A stretch of DNA of 64,000 bases from Nakamurella sp. A5-74 (GCF_040438885.1 NZ_CP159218.1:4402001-4466000); one strand, 5' to 3'; counted from the first letter of the stretch, positions 52,971 through 61,510 are shown. Notes: a model not told the origin generated them from the sequence alone. Made by a program: numbers and translations.

Positions 52971-53518
52971 AGGGTTTCGCCTTTCTCGGCGGTGACAGGT
53001 TGGAGTTCTTCGGCGCGGCGTAGCCGCCGGCGGGCTCGATGCAGTCGGGAGCGGACGGTGGCCGGAAGCAGCTCGAGGGCCTCACCGACCTGGGTCGGTG
53101 ATAGGCCAGCCCAAGCGATGAGCAGCAAAATGTCCCGATCGGTGTCATCGAGTTGCAGCAGATCGGGGATGAGACGCTGCAACCGCCGGTGCGCATCGAC
53201 CTGATCGATGCTCTGATCGGCCGGCGGCTCGTCCACACCCGCTGACGCGATCGCCTGCATGCGTCTGAGATGACGCAGCTCATCGCGTCGATGACTGTGC
53301 ACCGCTCTCGTGGCAATGCCGAACAACCATGCGATCGGCGGGCCCTGCTCCGGGTCGTAGGTGTGCCACCGGCGGTGTCCAGCCAGGAACGTCTCCGCAG
53401 CCAGATCATCCGCGTGAGCGGAACCGACCCGGCCGGCCAGATACCGCCAGATCGCCGCGTGATGCTGCTCGAACAGCAACCCCACGCCACTGTCGTCACT
53501 GCCGCGCCGTCTGCCCAT
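52967..53518 (-). CDS. ECF sigma factor (SigE/ECF39-like)
   Basis: A 183-residue sigma factor with region 2 (FEQHHAAIWRYLAGRVGSAH, ADDLAAETFLAGHRRWHTYD, PIAWLFGIATRAVHSHRRDE) and region 4 (DRDILLLIAWAGLSPTQVGE, ALELLPATVRSRLHRARRRL). The ATG at 53518 is used; the frame extends to 53554 without added similarity. Its stop overlaps the downstream membrane protein start. It is a transferable sigma/partner module in the repeat-rich zone. Confidence 0.88.
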   Translation of the reverse strand: MGRRRGSDDSGVGLLFEQHHAAIWRYLAGRVGSAHADDLAAETFLAGHRRWHTYDPEQGPPIAWLFGIATRAVHSHRRDELRHLRRMQAIASAGVDEPPADQSIDQVDAHRRLQRLIPDLLQLDDTDRDILLLIAWAGLSPTQVGEALELLPATVRSRLHRARRRLRRAEELQPVTAEKGETL

Positions 53519-53664
53519 ATCCACTCTCGGTCGCCAGACCCCGCAGCGTTGCACACCAGTGAGAAGGGCGGGTCTGAGCTGGTCACTTCGTCGTCTTGAC
53601 GGTCAGTCGCACCGATCGGGTGACGCCGGTTGGTAATAACTGGAGATGACGAAAGACTGCCGAA

Positions 53665-53868
53665 GTGGAGAAGCCCCGCTACGTGATGATCGTTCTCGCG
53701 CCTATCAACATCCTGCTCCAGCTCTTCTTGCTCGTTGTTGCGCCGGATCCGCCGATCTGGCTGGTGCTACTGGTCTGCCTCAGCATCAGCGGCTTCATCG
53801 TTTCCTTCGTCGCCGAGGTTCGGCGCAACGCGAAGATCTCGCGAGGCGCCTCGTACCTCGAGCGGTAG
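53665..53868 (+). CDS. Small two-helix membrane protein
   Basis: The 67-residue protein begins (GTG) MEKPRYVMIVLAPINILLQL and has two hydrophobic helices (YVMIVLAPINILLQLFLLVV and WLVLLVCLSISGFIVSFVAE) with a basic C-terminal tail (RRNAKISRG). The codon use is not strongly biased and GC is lower than in flanking genes. No family is recognised. It is a plausible small gene but short. Confidence 0.5.
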   Translation: MEKPRYVMIVLAPINILLQLFLLVVAPDPPIWLVLLVCLSISGFIVSFVAEVRRNAKISRGASYLER

Positions 53869-53881
53869 CAGCAGTCTGCTG

Positions 53882-54121
53882 TCAGCCACCGGCAAGCAGT
53901 GAATGACACGCAGCGGCCCGCTCGGCGTCACTGACCTGCCCGCGAGTGCGCAGCTCGTCGAGCTGGGCGAGGCAGTCACCGAGCGGTAGAACCGACCCAC
54001 TCGCTGGCGGCTGCGAGGCGATCCGCTGCAGCCGTAGCTGACGGTCAGGAGGCGGACAGCGACTGCCCGACCCTGCCCGGCAGGAATCGGAACCTTCACC
54101 GCTCGTCAGTCGTCGTCCCAC
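53882..54121 (-). CDS. Small SHOCT-like protein (doubtful)
   Basis: The 79-residue frame ends CLAQLDELRTRGQVSDAERA and AACHSLLAG, resembling the C-terminal SHOCT helix pair (LxxLxxLRxxGxIxxxEYxxxKxxLL). The first 45 residues show no homology I recognise. It overlaps the upstream gene by 16 bp on the same strand. It could be a small gene or only a remnant. Confidence 0.4.
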   Translation of the reverse strand: MGRRLTSGEGSDSCRAGSGSRCPPPDRQLRLQRIASQPPASGSVLPLGDCLAQLDELRTRGQVSDAERAAACHSLLAGG

Positions 54122-54396
54122 TCATCTCGAAGTTCCTTGCGCAGAACGTCCACCTGGACCGTCAAGGCCCCAAGCAGTTCCTCCCGATTCAAGCGCGTCG
54201 ACGTTCTGTACGACCAGCTCGGCAAGCCATCGGCATCCAACGTCTTGATCAGAACGAACGCTTCCAGCGGAGTCTCCGCCGGTCCCAGGGCGTGGATTTC
54301 CAAACCTGGCAGGGCTTGGCCGACCGGAACTCGGACTTCGTCTGGACCAGCTCTTCCTGCATGGCTACCCATGGCTCGCATCCTGCCACCAACCAC
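54106..54396 (-). CDS. Hypothetical protein (96 aa)
   Basis: The frame gives PDEVRVPVGQALPGLEIHAL, LEAFVLIKTLDADGLPSWSY, RTSTRLNREELLGALTVQVD and an acidic tail RDEWDDD. The alternation of hydrophobic and charged residues and end at a clear stop suggest a real cytosolic protein. There is no recognised domain. The start is uncertain among three in-frame Met/Val near 54396, just upstream of repeat copy C. Confidence 0.5.
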   Translation of the reverse strand: MVGGRMRAMGSHAGRAGPDEVRVPVGQALPGLEIHALGPAETPLEAFVLIKTLDADGLPSWSYRTSTRLNREELLGALTVQVDVLRKELRDEWDDD

Positions 54397-54413
54397 CGCA
54401 GCTCATGTTCGCG

Positions 54414-54540
54414 AGACGATCGTTTCCTTGTCATCTGCACAGAGTTGTAAAGCTTCCCGTGTCCGCGCCAAGTCCGAGGTTGTGAGACGTTGTAAAGCGG
54501 ACACGACCTCGGCGACACTTTCACTCCTGTCACTCCCCGT
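54414..54540. repeat. Interspersed ~100-bp repeat, copy C
   Basis: Contains ACGATCGTTTCC at its left end, arms GTGTCCG (54459-54465) and CGGACAC (54498-54504) again 32 bases apart, with AGGTTGTGAGACGTTGTAAA between and TTTCACTCCTGTCACTCC at the right end. It lies upstream of the 96-residue gene. Confidence 0.75.
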
Positions 54541-54632
54541 CATCGGCCCAGGTCGAGGACGGCACCTGACAGTCAGCGGCAGAGCGTCGCACTGATCATC
54601 GCGGAGGAGCACAAGCAGGAACCGGTTAGCGC

Positions 54633-55463
54633 CTATGTTCTCCAGAGCCAGCGCAGAGCATCTGGAAGAATGACACCCCCGTGGTTGGCGTTGTGGGCAC
54701 CGTCGCCAAGCTCGATGCGATGGTCGTAGCCGTTCTCAGCAAGAGCGGCTGCGACCAGAAGGTTGTTGCTGTACCAGTTCAGGTCAGAATGATCGAAGTT
54801 CAGATCCCACCGGTTCGCCTGCAAGAACACCCGTAACGGTTTCGGTGAAGTGCGGCGGATCAGTTCTGGGTATGGATTGCCTCCCGGGATCTGCGCAAAG
54901 CTCGACACGAATCCCAGCACCAGGCCGAACCGGTCAGGGCGTTGCCAAGCGACCGTGAACGCGCAGTTGCCGCCACTGGATCCTCCGCAGATCGCCCGAA
55001 GGTCCGGATCCTCGGTGATGTTCAGTCCCAGCTGGTCTCGTACCGCGGGAATGATCTCGGTGATCAGGAATTCCGCGTACCGATCATCGGCCGGGTCGTA
55101 TTCGGCATTGCGGTTTCCGAGCTGTCCCGGATCGACGAACACTCCAATAGTGGTGGGCATCGACCCATCGTGGATGAGGTTGTCGAAGACAATGCCCGCG
55201 CGCATCTCGAGGTCCGGATCCAGGTACATCTGGCCGTCCTGGAACACCATCAGCGCGGCCAACTCGCCGCCCGAGTACTGCGCGGGGATGTACACCTGGA
55301 CGATCCTGGTGGTGCCCGGGAACACCGCACTGTCGTTCCAGGCGAAGCCTTCGATGCGACCCCGTGGCACTCCGTCGCGTCTGGATGAATCAGGTCCGTG
55401 CGGGTAGTTCCGCGGTATGCCGGGCTCGGCGGCGGCATCGTTCGGCTCGGTCACGGTGTCCAA
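54633..55463 (-). CDS. Enterochelin-esterase-like (Fes/esterase D-fold) hydrolase
   Basis: The 276-residue protein has an N-terminal EFAWNDSAVFPGT-like approach, TRIVQVYIPAQYSGGELAAL and MVFQDGQMY, the nucleophile elbow CGGSSGGNCAFTVA (Ser in GGSSGG, about residue 164), LRVFLQANRWDLNF and the His-bearing DGAHNANHGG. This is the esterase D/Fes superfamily; substrates include siderophore or acyl esters, unknown here. No signal peptide. It lies between repeat copies C and F. Confidence 0.85.
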   Translation of the reverse strand: MDTVTEPNDAAAEPGIPRNYPHGPDSSRRDGVPRGRIEGFAWNDSAVFPGTTRIVQVYIPAQYSGGELAALMVFQDGQMYLDPDLEMRAGIVFDNLIHDGSMPTTIGVFVDPGQLGNRNAEYDPADDRYAEFLITEIIPAVRDQLGLNITEDPDLRAICGGSSGGNCAFTVAWQRPDRFGLVLGFVSSFAQIPGGNPYPELIRRTSPKPLRVFLQANRWDLNFDHSDLNWYSNNLLVAAALAENGYDHRIELGDGAHNANHGGVILPDALRWLWRT

Positions 55464-55511
55464 CGTACTGAACTCCTGCAGCGAAACGCCGCTGCCGTCG
55501 GACCCTCCGAC

Positions 55512-55555
55512 ACACCGGACACGACTTCCGCGACACCTGACTCTCTGTCACTCCG
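55512..55555. repeat. Interspersed repeat, right-end fragment (copy F)
   Basis: CGGACACGACTTCCGCGACA followed by CCTGACTCTCTGTCACTCC matches the right end of copies C and D; the left arm is missing or diverged. It sits between the esterase and the TlpA-like gene. Confidence 0.55.
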
Positions 55556-55610
55556 TCCCCACGCGCCGGACTGCATCGTTGCGCAAGAAATGGGCTCCCG
55601 CACCGGCTGG

Positions 55611-56204
55611 TCACGATTCGGCGGCGACTATCTTGACCACTGACTGCAGCTCAGAGGGGGATGCGAAGGCTCGGATCCACACGTGTGCCACCCGATGCTG
55701 CCGGTCGAGCACGATCGTGGAGGGGATCCCGGTGATCGGGAACCCGGGGATCGACGCCAGTACCTGGACCTGCTTGTCGTAGATGGAGGGGTACGGCGTT
55801 CCGCGCACCGAGTCGTAGTCCGCTCCGTTCTGCCGATCGGACTCGCGAACATTGACGCCGACGAACTGGACGCCGTCCGATGCCAACTCCCGCGCTGCCG
55901 CTGCCAGCAGGGGCGCTTCAGCCCGGCACGCGGTGCACCAAGAACCCCAGAAGTTCAACACCACCACCTTGTCGGGATAGTCAGCAACGGACACCCGGCC
56001 GTCACCGGTCAGGGTCGGACCGGAGATCTCACCCAGAGGCTTGCGTTGTGCTGCGGGATAGTCGAACTCACTCAGTCCGCCCGGGGAGACGAGCTCGAAT
56101 CCCCCACCCTGGGGCACGCTGACGTCGGTGCCGCTGGAACATGCAGACAGCGAACACGCAAGTGCCAGCAGGGCGGCAGCGACGCGACGAAAATTGCCGA
56201 TCAC
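55611..56204 (-). CDS. TlpA/ResA-like thioredoxin-fold lipoprotein
   Basis: A lipoprotein signal peptide (VIGNFRRVAAALLALACSLS then ACSS) is followed by a thioredoxin-fold domain: SVADYPDKVVVLNFWGSWCT with active-site CTAC (WCTACRAEAP), QFVGVNVRES and the cis-Pro loop GIPSTIVLDR. It probably reduces or oxidises exported protein disulfides, for example in cytochrome c maturation. GTG at 56204 has GGAGGGG six bases upstream, an excellent site. No cytochrome biogenesis genes are adjacent. Confidence 0.88.
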   Translation of the reverse strand: MIGNFRRVAAALLALACSLSACSSGTDVSVPQGGGFELVSPGGLSEFDYPAAQRKPLGEISGPTLTGDGRVSVADYPDKVVVLNFWGSWCTACRAEAPLLAAAARELASDGVQFVGVNVRESDRQNGADYDSVRGTPYPSIYDKQVQVLASIPGFPITGIPSTIVLDRQHRVAHVWIRAFASPSELQSVVKIVAAES

Positions 56205-56340
56205 TCGATTCCCCTCCAGTGCGCGACGCGAATACTGCTCGCGGGGGTGTGATCCCCGTGCCCACCCGTCACAGGTCGGATCCGATGCTACCCACCGAGC
56301 AGCAGATCTGAACGGCTGCGGCGTGACCGGAGCCTCATGT

Positions 56341-56465
56341 GCGTGACAAACGATCGTTTCTTTGCCATCGGCTCCAAGTTGTTTAGGTTGCCGTGTCCGC
56401 ACCATGTCCGAGGTTGTGAGACGTGTAACGCGGACGAGTTCCGCGACACATTTACTCCTGTCTCC
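56341..56465. repeat. Interspersed ~100-bp repeat, copy D
   Basis: A perfect AAACGATCGTTT palindrome (56348-56359), left arm GTGTCCG (56393-56399), AGGTTGTGAGACG in the centre and a degenerate right arm (CGGACGAG). It ends TTTACTCCTGTCTCC. It falls in a 535-base gap between the TlpA-like gene and the 2H phosphoesterase gene; the rest of that gap holds no gene. Confidence 0.7.
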
Positions 56466-56739
56466 CGTCGCTCCCGCTATCGGGATGGCCAGGGTCGGGG
56501 ACTGTCTCGTGATGGGCCGGAAGCCCCCGAAGCGGCCATGCGCGCGGGGATGTAGAACAGGCGTTGTCATCCAGGGACAACTTCCGCCTGCCGCGATCAG
56601 CGAGGCCCGAACCGGCCCCGCCGTACCACGGTCCCGACGGGTGGTGATCGGCTGAAGCGATCTGGCAGTGTCGCACCATGACCCGCACGCTGACCGTCAC
56701 CCTCGATGACCACGCCAGCCCGGTCTCGCAGAAACCGCG

Positions 56740-57240
56740 ATGACCGTCGGCATTGTGGCGTGGCCCGACGCCGAACTGTCGCAGGCCGTGACCGCGATCT
56801 GGCGCGCGGTGGCCGACGCTGGCTGCCCGTCCCTGATCGGAACATTGCAGATCCCCCACCTCTCGTTCGTGGTGGCCGACTCGTTCGACGACGACGCGGT
56901 AGCCAGAGCGTGCGGCGCCGTCCCCCGCGAGCCAATCCAGATCGACGCCGTCACCATCGGTGTCTTCCCCGGCGGAGTCGTCCATCTGGGCATCCGCCCG
57001 ATGACCGCCCTGCTCGAAGAGCATCGCCGCGTCCAGGCCGCCGCCGCGCCGTACCTCGTCGAACCGCGGCCGTATTTCGCACCCGACGAGTGGAGCCCGC
57101 ACATCACCATCGCCATGGGCCTGGACACCGACCAGGTAAGCCGCGCCGTCAGTGCCGCCCTGACGTCGCTCCCTCTCAGCGGCCACCTGGTTCGTGGCGG
57201 CATCGAGGACGGCGATACCGGTCACCGGATCCCGCTCTAG
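56740..57240 (+). CDS. 2H phosphoesterase / 2'-5' RNA ligase family protein
   Basis: The 166-residue protein carries two His motifs typical of the superfamily: PHLSFVVADS (about residue 39) and PHITIAMGLD (about 128), giving HxS and HxT. These enzymes hydrolyse 2',3'-cyclic or 2'-5' phosphodiester bonds in RNA or nucleotides; substrate not known here. ATG at 56740 directly precedes GIVAWPD. It lies between repeat copies D and B. Confidence 0.8.
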   Translation: MTVGIVAWPDAELSQAVTAIWRAVADAGCPSLIGTLQIPHLSFVVADSFDDDAVARACGAVPREPIQIDAVTIGVFPGGVVHLGIRPMTALLEEHRRVQAAAAPYLVEPRPYFAPDEWSPHITIAMGLDTDQVSRAVSAALTSLPLSGHLVRGGIEDGDTGHRIPL

Positions 57241-57357
57241 TGAGCGTGCGAGCAGCAGGCATACAACCACGCGTTGGACCGCTTGGACCCCGTGTACACG
57301 CACCAGCGCGACGCGCCGACCGACCCTTCGGACATCGCACCTACACACCGACAGCAA

Positions 57358-57455
57358 AGAAATGATCGTTTCCGTTTCAGATGTAAAGGAACTCGTGTCC
57401 GGATGCTGAAAGAGGTTGCATTACAACGTAAAGCGGACACGGCAATCGCAACATA
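57358..57455. repeat. Interspersed ~100-bp repeat, copy B
   Basis: Contains GATCGTTTCCGTTTCAGATG, arms GTGTCCG (57395-57401) and CGGACAC (57434-57440) with a 32-base spacer, and GAGGTTGCATTACAACG between. It is nearly identical to copy A, 5.4 kb away in the same orientation. No gene is seen in 57241-57544. Confidence 0.8.
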
Positions 57456-57544
57456 GTCCCACAGGCATCGCTGGCCCCAGCGATCACTCGCGCTATCGCA
57501 GGTGACCATGTGGCAGGTCGAGCTCTGCGTGACAAGCGTCGCTC

Positions 57545-58417
57545 TCAGACAGCGGCGATGTCGTCCAGCTTGTTCAGTTCGCTGTCGGTCAGCTCGATCG
57601 ACGCGGCTGCGATGTTCGCTCGCAGATGCCGGATGCTGGTAGCTCCCGGCAGCGGAACAATGGGCTGAGCGTGCCTGCTCTGCTGGTGGTGCACCCAGGC
57701 CAAAGCGACCTGTTCGGGCGTCGCACCGAGCCGCACTGCGGGTCCCATCAGCGCTTCCCGGACACCGCTGGGCGCATCCTTGCCGGTGAGTTGGCCGTGG
57801 CTCAGTGGTGAGTGCGCGACGAGGGCGATGCCCAGCTCGGCCAGCATCGGCAGGAACCCCTCAGCCGCGTTCGCGGCCAGCGACCACTGCTCCTGCAGCG
57901 CCGTCACAGGATGCACGGCGTGGGCGCGGCGAACATCGTCGATCCTGACGTTGGACAACCCGATCGCCTGGATCTTTCCCGCCTCGACGAGGCCCGCCAT
58001 TGCGGTAACGGTCTCCTCGATCGGCGTCTGCTCACAGCGGTGGTGCAAGTAGTACAGGTCGATTACATCCACACCCAGCCGGCGCAGGCTCGCCTCGCAG
58101 GACCTGACCACCGTGGCGGCATCGGCATGAACGCTCCAGTCGTCGAAGCGACCGGACGTGCCCCACACAACCCCGAACTTCGAGCACAGCACCACCTCGT
58201 CGCGTCGTCCGGCGATCGCGCGCCCGACCAGCGCCTCGTTGCCGTACATCTCCGCGGTGTCGAGCATTGTGACGCCCTGGTCCAGCGCGGCATGCACGAG
58301 CCCCACCGGGTCACGATCCGGGTCGGGCGCCGAGCCCGGCTCCGGATCGCGCAGGCGCATCAGGCCCAGGCCCTGCCGGGGTCCACCACTGACTGACCAC
58401 AGAGATGACGTTGTCAT
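57545..58417 (-). CDS. Aldo/keto reductase (third AKR in window)
   Basis: The 290-residue AKR has GLGLMRLRDPEPGSA, catalytic MLDTAEMYGNEALVGRAI, LCSKFG (Lys), DVIDLYYLHHRCEQTPIEET (His), GLSNVRIDDVRRAHAVHP and the C-terminal IVPLPGATSIRHLRANI. It resembles the AKR at 22313 in layout but not closely. NADPH-dependent carbonyl reduction is expected; the substrate is unknown. It has a MarR-like pseudogene just upstream on the other strand. Confidence 0.88.
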   Translation of the reverse strand: MTTSSLWSVSGGPRQGLGLMRLRDPEPGSAPDPDRDPVGLVHAALDQGVTMLDTAEMYGNEALVGRAIAGRRDEVVLCSKFGVVWGTSGRFDDWSVHADAATVVRSCEASLRRLGVDVIDLYYLHHRCEQTPIEETVTAMAGLVEAGKIQAIGLSNVRIDDVRRAHAVHPVTALQEQWSLAANAAEGFLPMLAELGIALVAHSPLSHGQLTGKDAPSGVREALMGPAVRLGATPEQVALAWVHHQQSRHAQPIVPLPGATSIRHLRANIAAASIELTDSELNKLDDIAAV

Positions 58418-58536
58418 GCCGGGAAGGCTAGAACCTCATCCCCGCTTGAGCTCAAATCCGCCCGGTTTGCGGACCAGTACGTGACTCATTCGCTCGAGGC
58501 ACCCACCACGTCGGATCCCCGGGCCCGACACAGCCC

Positions 58537-58705
58537 TTCGGGCTCATCGTGCCCCAGTACGCCGCACTGTTCGTCCTCGGCACCACCCCCAAAGCTTCCG
58601 CAGCGCAGCTCGCCAGAGCATGCCTGGTCCACCCCGCAGACCATGGCCACCGTCCATCAGCAACCTCGAAGCCAAAGGCCTCTTCGAGCCACGCACCTCC
58701 CCATG
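58537..58705 (+). pseudogene. MarR-family regulator remnant with two frameshifts
   Basis: The three frames carry consecutive pieces of a MarR HTH: QYAALFVLGTTPKASAAQLA with RACLV (frame of 58549), TPQTMATV (next frame) and ISNLEAKGLFEPRTSP (third frame, stop at 58703-58705). Put together they match the conserved LARxxxVTPQTMxxxVxNLEAKGLxxR pattern of MarR recognition helix and wing. Only about 55 residues remain, and the N- and C-terminal dimerisation helices are absent. It sits between the AKR and GlxA-like genes, which are convergent with it or antisense. Confidence 0.75.
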
Positions 58706-58741
58706 AATCAGCGACTGAAGGAGACCCGCTTGACCGACGGA

Positions 58742-59743
58742 TCAGCCGACCGTTGAGAACCTCGAGCGGTACTCGCTGGGCGGGATCCCGATGTTGTTGG
58801 CGAAGTGGGTGCGGAGGTTGGCGGCGCTGCCGAGTCCGGTCCGTGCGGCGATCGCTGCGATGGTCAGGGTGGTGCTCTCCAGTAGTTCTTGAGCGGCGTG
58901 GGTGCGTTCGCGGAGCAGCCATTCCTGTGGCGAGTTCCCGGTGAGGCGGGTGATGGTCCGGTGCAGGGTGCGGGCGCTGGCCCCGGCGTGGTCTGCGATG
59001 GCGGTGATCGTGACGGTGGCGAGATTGCTGCGTGCCCAGTCCAATGTCTCGGCGAGATCGGATCCGATCGATGTCGGTCGCGGACGCAGGTACTGGGCTT
59101 GGCCACCACTGCGATGGGGCGGCACCACGATGCGGCGGGCAACTTCGTTGGCTACAGCGGCGCCGTGGTCCAGGCGGACGAGTTCCAGGCACATGTCCAG
59201 CGCCGCTGCACTGCCAGCGGACGTCCAGAGGCCGTCATGGATGTAGAGGACGGTGGCGTCGACCGTCACCGATGGGTAGCGCGCAGCGAGTTCGTCGGCG
59301 TGCATCCAATGTGTCGTTGCGCGCCGGCCAGCGAGGAGGCCGGCCTCTGCCAGGACGAAGGCGCCGGAGCACACCGACGCGATCCGTGTGCCGCGCCCGT
59401 TCGCCGCCACCAACGCGGCCAGCAGCTCGGGTGGCGCTGCGGTGTGGATGCTGCTGCAGGCCGGGACGATGATCGTGTCCGCGTCTTCGAGTGCCGCGAG
59501 GCCTCGCCCGGCAGGGACCGTCAGTCCTCGGCTCGTGGTGGTCCCGGTCGTGCCTGCGACCAGCTCGAATTCGTACCAGTCCGGGGTCAGATCTGTGCGG
59601 TCGACACCGAAGATCTCGCAGGGGATCGCCAGCTCGAACAGAGGCACGTCTTGGGTTGCGATGACGACGACGCGATGCGGGTCCGTCTGCCGACTGCGCG
59701 ACTTCTGCCGCGTCCGGTCTCGGGTGGCCGATTCCTTGCGCAT
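58742..59743 (-). CDS. GlxA-family transcriptional regulator (DJ-1/PfpI domain plus AraC HTH)
   Basis: The 333-residue protein has a DJ-1/PfpI-like N-terminal domain (PHRVVVIATQDVPLFELAIP, CEIFGVDR; elbow GTRIASVCSGAFVLAEAGLL with Cys) and a C-terminal AraC HTH (TITAIADHAGASARTLHRTI, NSPQEWLLRERTHAAQELLE, IAAIAARTGLGSAANLRTHF). GlxA-type regulators often sense small metabolites. It is divergent from an APC permease gene with 52 bp between, so the permease is its probable target. ATG at 59743; a longer frame to 59908 has no support. Confidence 0.88.
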   Translation of the reverse strand: MRKESATRDRTRQKSRSRQTDPHRVVVIATQDVPLFELAIPCEIFGVDRTDLTPDWYEFELVAGTTGTTTSRGLTVPAGRGLAALEDADTIIVPACSSIHTAAPPELLAALVAANGRGTRIASVCSGAFVLAEAGLLAGRRATTHWMHADELAARYPSVTVDATVLYIHDGLWTSAGSAAALDMCLELVRLDHGAAVANEVARRIVVPPHRSGGQAQYLRPRPTSIGSDLAETLDWARSNLATVTITAIADHAGASARTLHRTITRLTGNSPQEWLLRERTHAAQELLESTTLTIAAIAARTGLGSAANLRTHFANNIGIPPSEYRSRFSTVG

Positions 59744-59795
59744 GGTGGCGAGTCTGCCACTTCCGTGGCGTTGTCGGGTGATCCATGGTCGGCGC

Positions 59796-61085
59796 ATGGC
59801 AGGAAACGGTTTCGTCAAGCACATCGGCGTGGGGCAGGGGATCGCTCTGTACGTATCGGCGATCCTGGGTGCAGGGGTACTCGTCCTGCCCGGGCAGGTC
59901 GCCTCCATGGCGGGGCCCGCATCGCTGGTGTCCTGGGCGATCGCGAGCCTGTTGGGTGTTCCGCTGGCGGTGATGTTCGCGGCTCTCGCGCGCCGCTTTC
60001 CTGATGCCGGGGGCGTCGCGTCCTACGCGCGGGCGGGGTTCGGACCGACGGCCGGTGGGATCACCGGATGGCTGTTCTTCGTCGCCGGCTCTGTCGGTCA
60101 GACGATCGTGCCGCTGACCGGCGGCTACTACGTTGCTGACGCCTGCGATCTGGGTGGGGGCGCGGCGATCGGGGTGGCTGTCCTGATCCTGCTGGTGGCG
60201 ACCGGCGCGAACCTGCTCGGGGTGCGGGTGAGTGCGCGCACACAGCTGTGGCTGGCAGGGTCGGTCGGTCTTGCTCTCGCCCTGATCATCGCGGTGACGG
60301 TGCCGCGCATGCGACTCGAAGAGCTGACACCCTTTGCCCCACAGGGAGTTGCGCCCATCGGGTCGGCGGTGGTTGTGCTGTTCTTCGCCTTCGCCGGATG
60401 GGAAGCCATCTCACACCTGGTGGGAGAGTTCCGGGATCCGGATCGTGACGTGCCCCGAGCGGTCGCAGCCACGGTTGTCATCGTCAGCGTCCTGTACCTC
60501 GGGACGGCCTGCGCTGTCGTCCTGACCGGCACCTACGGTGATCCCGCGACGGACCGCGTCGCGATCGGCATCCTGCTGCAGGAGGCGCTCGGGGCGGCGG
60601 CCGGCCCTGTCGCAGCCGTGATCGCTGTGGTCATCAGCCTCGGCACCACCAACGCGTTCATCGCCGGCGTCTCCCGGCTCGGTCACTCCCTCGCGGCCGA
60701 CCGTTGGCTACCGACCCCGATCGCCACCATCAACCGCAACGGAGTGCCGGTGGGTGGGGTTCTGGCGGTGTCCGGCATCGCCGCCGCCGGCCTTGCCATT
60801 GCCGCCTGGCGCGATTGGGGCACCGACACCCTCGTCGTGATCCCGTCGACCCTGGTCGTCGCCGTCTACGTCATTGCCGCAGCGGCCGCTGTGCGGGTAC
60901 TCACCGGTGGGGGCCGGGTCGCGGCAATCAGCACCCTCGTGATCACTGTGTTGGTGGTGCCGACCGCGGCCCAGCACGCGCTCATCCCGGTGGCGGTCGT
61001 CGTGCTGGCACTCCTGAGTCGGCTCCTCTCCCGGTCCCTGAGCAACCCATCCAACAAGAAGCAGACGAGCCCGCACTCGACATGA
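59796..61085 (+). CDS. APC-family amino acid permease
   Basis: The 429-residue protein has 12 hydrophobic helices and starts FVKHIGVGQGIALYVSAILG with AGVLVLPGQVASMAGPASLV (GxG(I/V)xxLP substrate-site motif). Further typical pieces are FVAGSVGQTIVPLTGGYYVA, VVLFFAFAGWEAISHLVGEF and TNAFIAGVSRLGHSLAADRW. It probably imports an amino acid or related compound. The GlxA-like gene is divergent and likely regulates it. ATG at 59796. Confidence 0.9.
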   Translation: MAGNGFVKHIGVGQGIALYVSAILGAGVLVLPGQVASMAGPASLVSWAIASLLGVPLAVMFAALARRFPDAGGVASYARAGFGPTAGGITGWLFFVAGSVGQTIVPLTGGYYVADACDLGGGAAIGVAVLILLVATGANLLGVRVSARTQLWLAGSVGLALALIIAVTVPRMRLEELTPFAPQGVAPIGSAVVVLFFAFAGWEAISHLVGEFRDPDRDVPRAVAATVVIVSVLYLGTACAVVLTGTYGDPATDRVAIGILLQEALGAAAGPVAAVIAVVISLGTTNAFIAGVSRLGHSLAADRWLPTPIATINRNGVPVGGVLAVSGIAAAGLAIAAWRDWGTDTLVVIPSTLVVAVYVIAAAAAVRVLTGGGRVAAISTLVITVLVVPTAAQHALIPVAVVVLALLSRLLSRSLSNPSNKKQTSPHST

Positions 61086-61404
61086 GGACAGCTTGCCGAC
61101 GCTCGCTGTCACAGCTCTCGGTTCATCGGCAACGTGCGCGCTCCTCGACAAATGGCCGGGCAGGCAGCAGATGTTTTTCAGGGCTGTGTGCGAGCACCCC
61201 GACAGCGCTCCACTGGCCGTGTGCCAGTGCGTCCTGATTGCCCCTCCGGAGCAGGACGAAGACACCCGTACGGTCGCCACCGTGGTCGCTCGCGTTCGGC
61301 GGTGGATCGAGTTCGACGCACAGCTTCCCGGACGCTCGACGCCGTCCCGGACAACTCCGATCTCAGGATCGAATAGCCCCGGACACCACTTTCCAACTGC
61401 TACC
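61086..61404. other. Gap without a convincing gene
   Basis: About 320 bases after the permease. A + frame gives FRAVCEHPDSAPLAVCQCVL IAPPEQ but has no start with a ribosome site and no homology I recognise. It may be a decayed gene. The right edge is repeat copy E. Confidence 0.4.
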
Positions 61405-61510
61405 TGTGTCCGCGAACGATTGTTTGCGAGACGTTGTAACGGTTCCCGTGTCCGGATGCGATTCGAGGTTGTGAGACGTTGTAAACCGGACACGGCAAGC
61501 GGACATCGTC
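61405..61510. repeat. Interspersed ~100-bp repeat, copy E
   Basis: Arms GTGTCCG (61448-61454) and CGGACAC (61487-61493) are 32 bases apart, the centre is GAGGTTGTGAGACGTTGTAA, and the left part carries GCGAACGATTGTTTGCGAGA and GACGTTGTAACGG. It sits upstream of the broken kup gene. The 260 bases between this repeat and 61771 hold nothing I can identify. Confidence 0.75.

Noticed and set aside
51955-61510. Integron attC-like sites for the ~100-bp repeats
   Set aside because: The GTTRRRY/RYYYAAC core pairs of attC are not present and no IntI-type integrase gene is seen; arm spacing is fixed rather than variable.
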